A DNA stretch of 64,000 bases from JACMLD01 sp044223995 (GTDB lineage: Bacteria; Bacteroidota; Bacteroidia; Chitinophagales; Chitinophagaceae): positions 434,001-498,000 of the forward strand of contig JBGALE010000003.1 of the NCBI GenBank assembly GCA_044223995.1, given 5' to 3'. The notes under the pieces are model-generated. The model saw only the letters and a program-made list of their open reading frames with translations. It made no database searches and was not told the DNA's origin. Made by a program: the position numbers and the translations under genes. This document shows positions 63,947-64,000 of this stretch, one piece after another; position 1 is the stretch's first letter; each line of letters starts with the position of its first letter.

Positions 63947-64000
63947 ATGGAATTACTGGATAAAAAAGATTTTTCAAAGGCAGCAGCCGCGGTGCAAGAG
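63947..64000 (+). CDS. Start of an unidentified gene (partial)
   Basis: Open reading frame from the ATG at 63947 to the window end, 18 codons: MELLDKKDFSKAAAAVQE. The N-terminal helix-like sequence is too short to assign. A PLP-dependent threonine-dehydratase-like enzyme is one guess from the AAAAVQE pattern, not supported further. The upstream sequence GATTGAGCA gives no strong ribosome site, as is usual here. Confidence 0.5.
   Translation, partial: MELLDKKDFSKAAAAVQE

Overview
The window reads as a Bacteroidota chromosome, most likely family Chitinophagaceae. Evidence: a SusC/SusD pair, a giant SprB-repeat adhesin ending in a type IX secretion (type B) sorting domain, DUF4397/DUF4382 lipoproteins, a hybrid two-component sensor with Reg_prop propeller repeats, and Bacteroidota-style LptD/OstA proteins. 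No prophage, transposase, CRISPR array or rRNA was found. Gene starts were moved from the longest ORF to an internal ATG wherever the domain or signal peptide clearly begins there.

Layout. 1-6705 (minus): a galacturonate catabolism operon (Gfo/Idh/MocA oxidoreductase, uxaB, uxaA, uxaC, KDG-kinase-like), cut at the left edge. 6996-10953: an orphan protein, a Pr6Pr membrane protein and a secreted GH95 fucosidase. 11018-14122: SRPBCC, RibD-like and SDR-like genes divergent from a GlxA-type AraC regulator. 14119-20399: a 1403-residue hybrid sensor kinase, a DUF3592 membrane protein and a DUF937-OmpA fusion. 20400-24778: a poorly characterised stretch with a small XRE regulator, a cysteine-rich HELCE-motif protein, hutH and a secreted protein, with three period-7 repeat arrays between genes. 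24990-31125: an ECF sigma/TPR anti-sigma pair, a DUF4382 lipoprotein, a CHAT-TPR protease-like protein and a lipoprotein, possibly one signalling module. 31275-41339: the giant adhesin. 41549-43819: gluconate-dehydrogenase-subunit-3-like protein plus GMC oxidoreductase. 43821-44671: tRNA-Arg(UCU) followed by six tandem degenerate tRNA-derived units of about 124 bp. 44734-49765: ung, acyltransferase, carboxylesterase, AraC regulator, VOC protein and a small membrane protein. 49806-57010: cell-envelope cluster (LptD, amidase, MlaD/MCE, OstA, small barrel protein). 57226-63672: DeoR regulator, SusC, SusD and DUF4397 lipoprotein, then the start of one more gene at the right edge.

Themes. The organism takes up and degrades plant-type polysaccharides (uronate operon, GH95, SusCD). 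It invests heavily in surface and envelope functions. The most unusual features are the tRNA-Arg-linked array of truncated tRNA units carrying inserted hairpins, an apparent compensatory A19-U56 change in that tRNA, and the sigma/anti-sigma/CHAT cluster whose protease-like and sensor parts are both predicted to face the periplasm.
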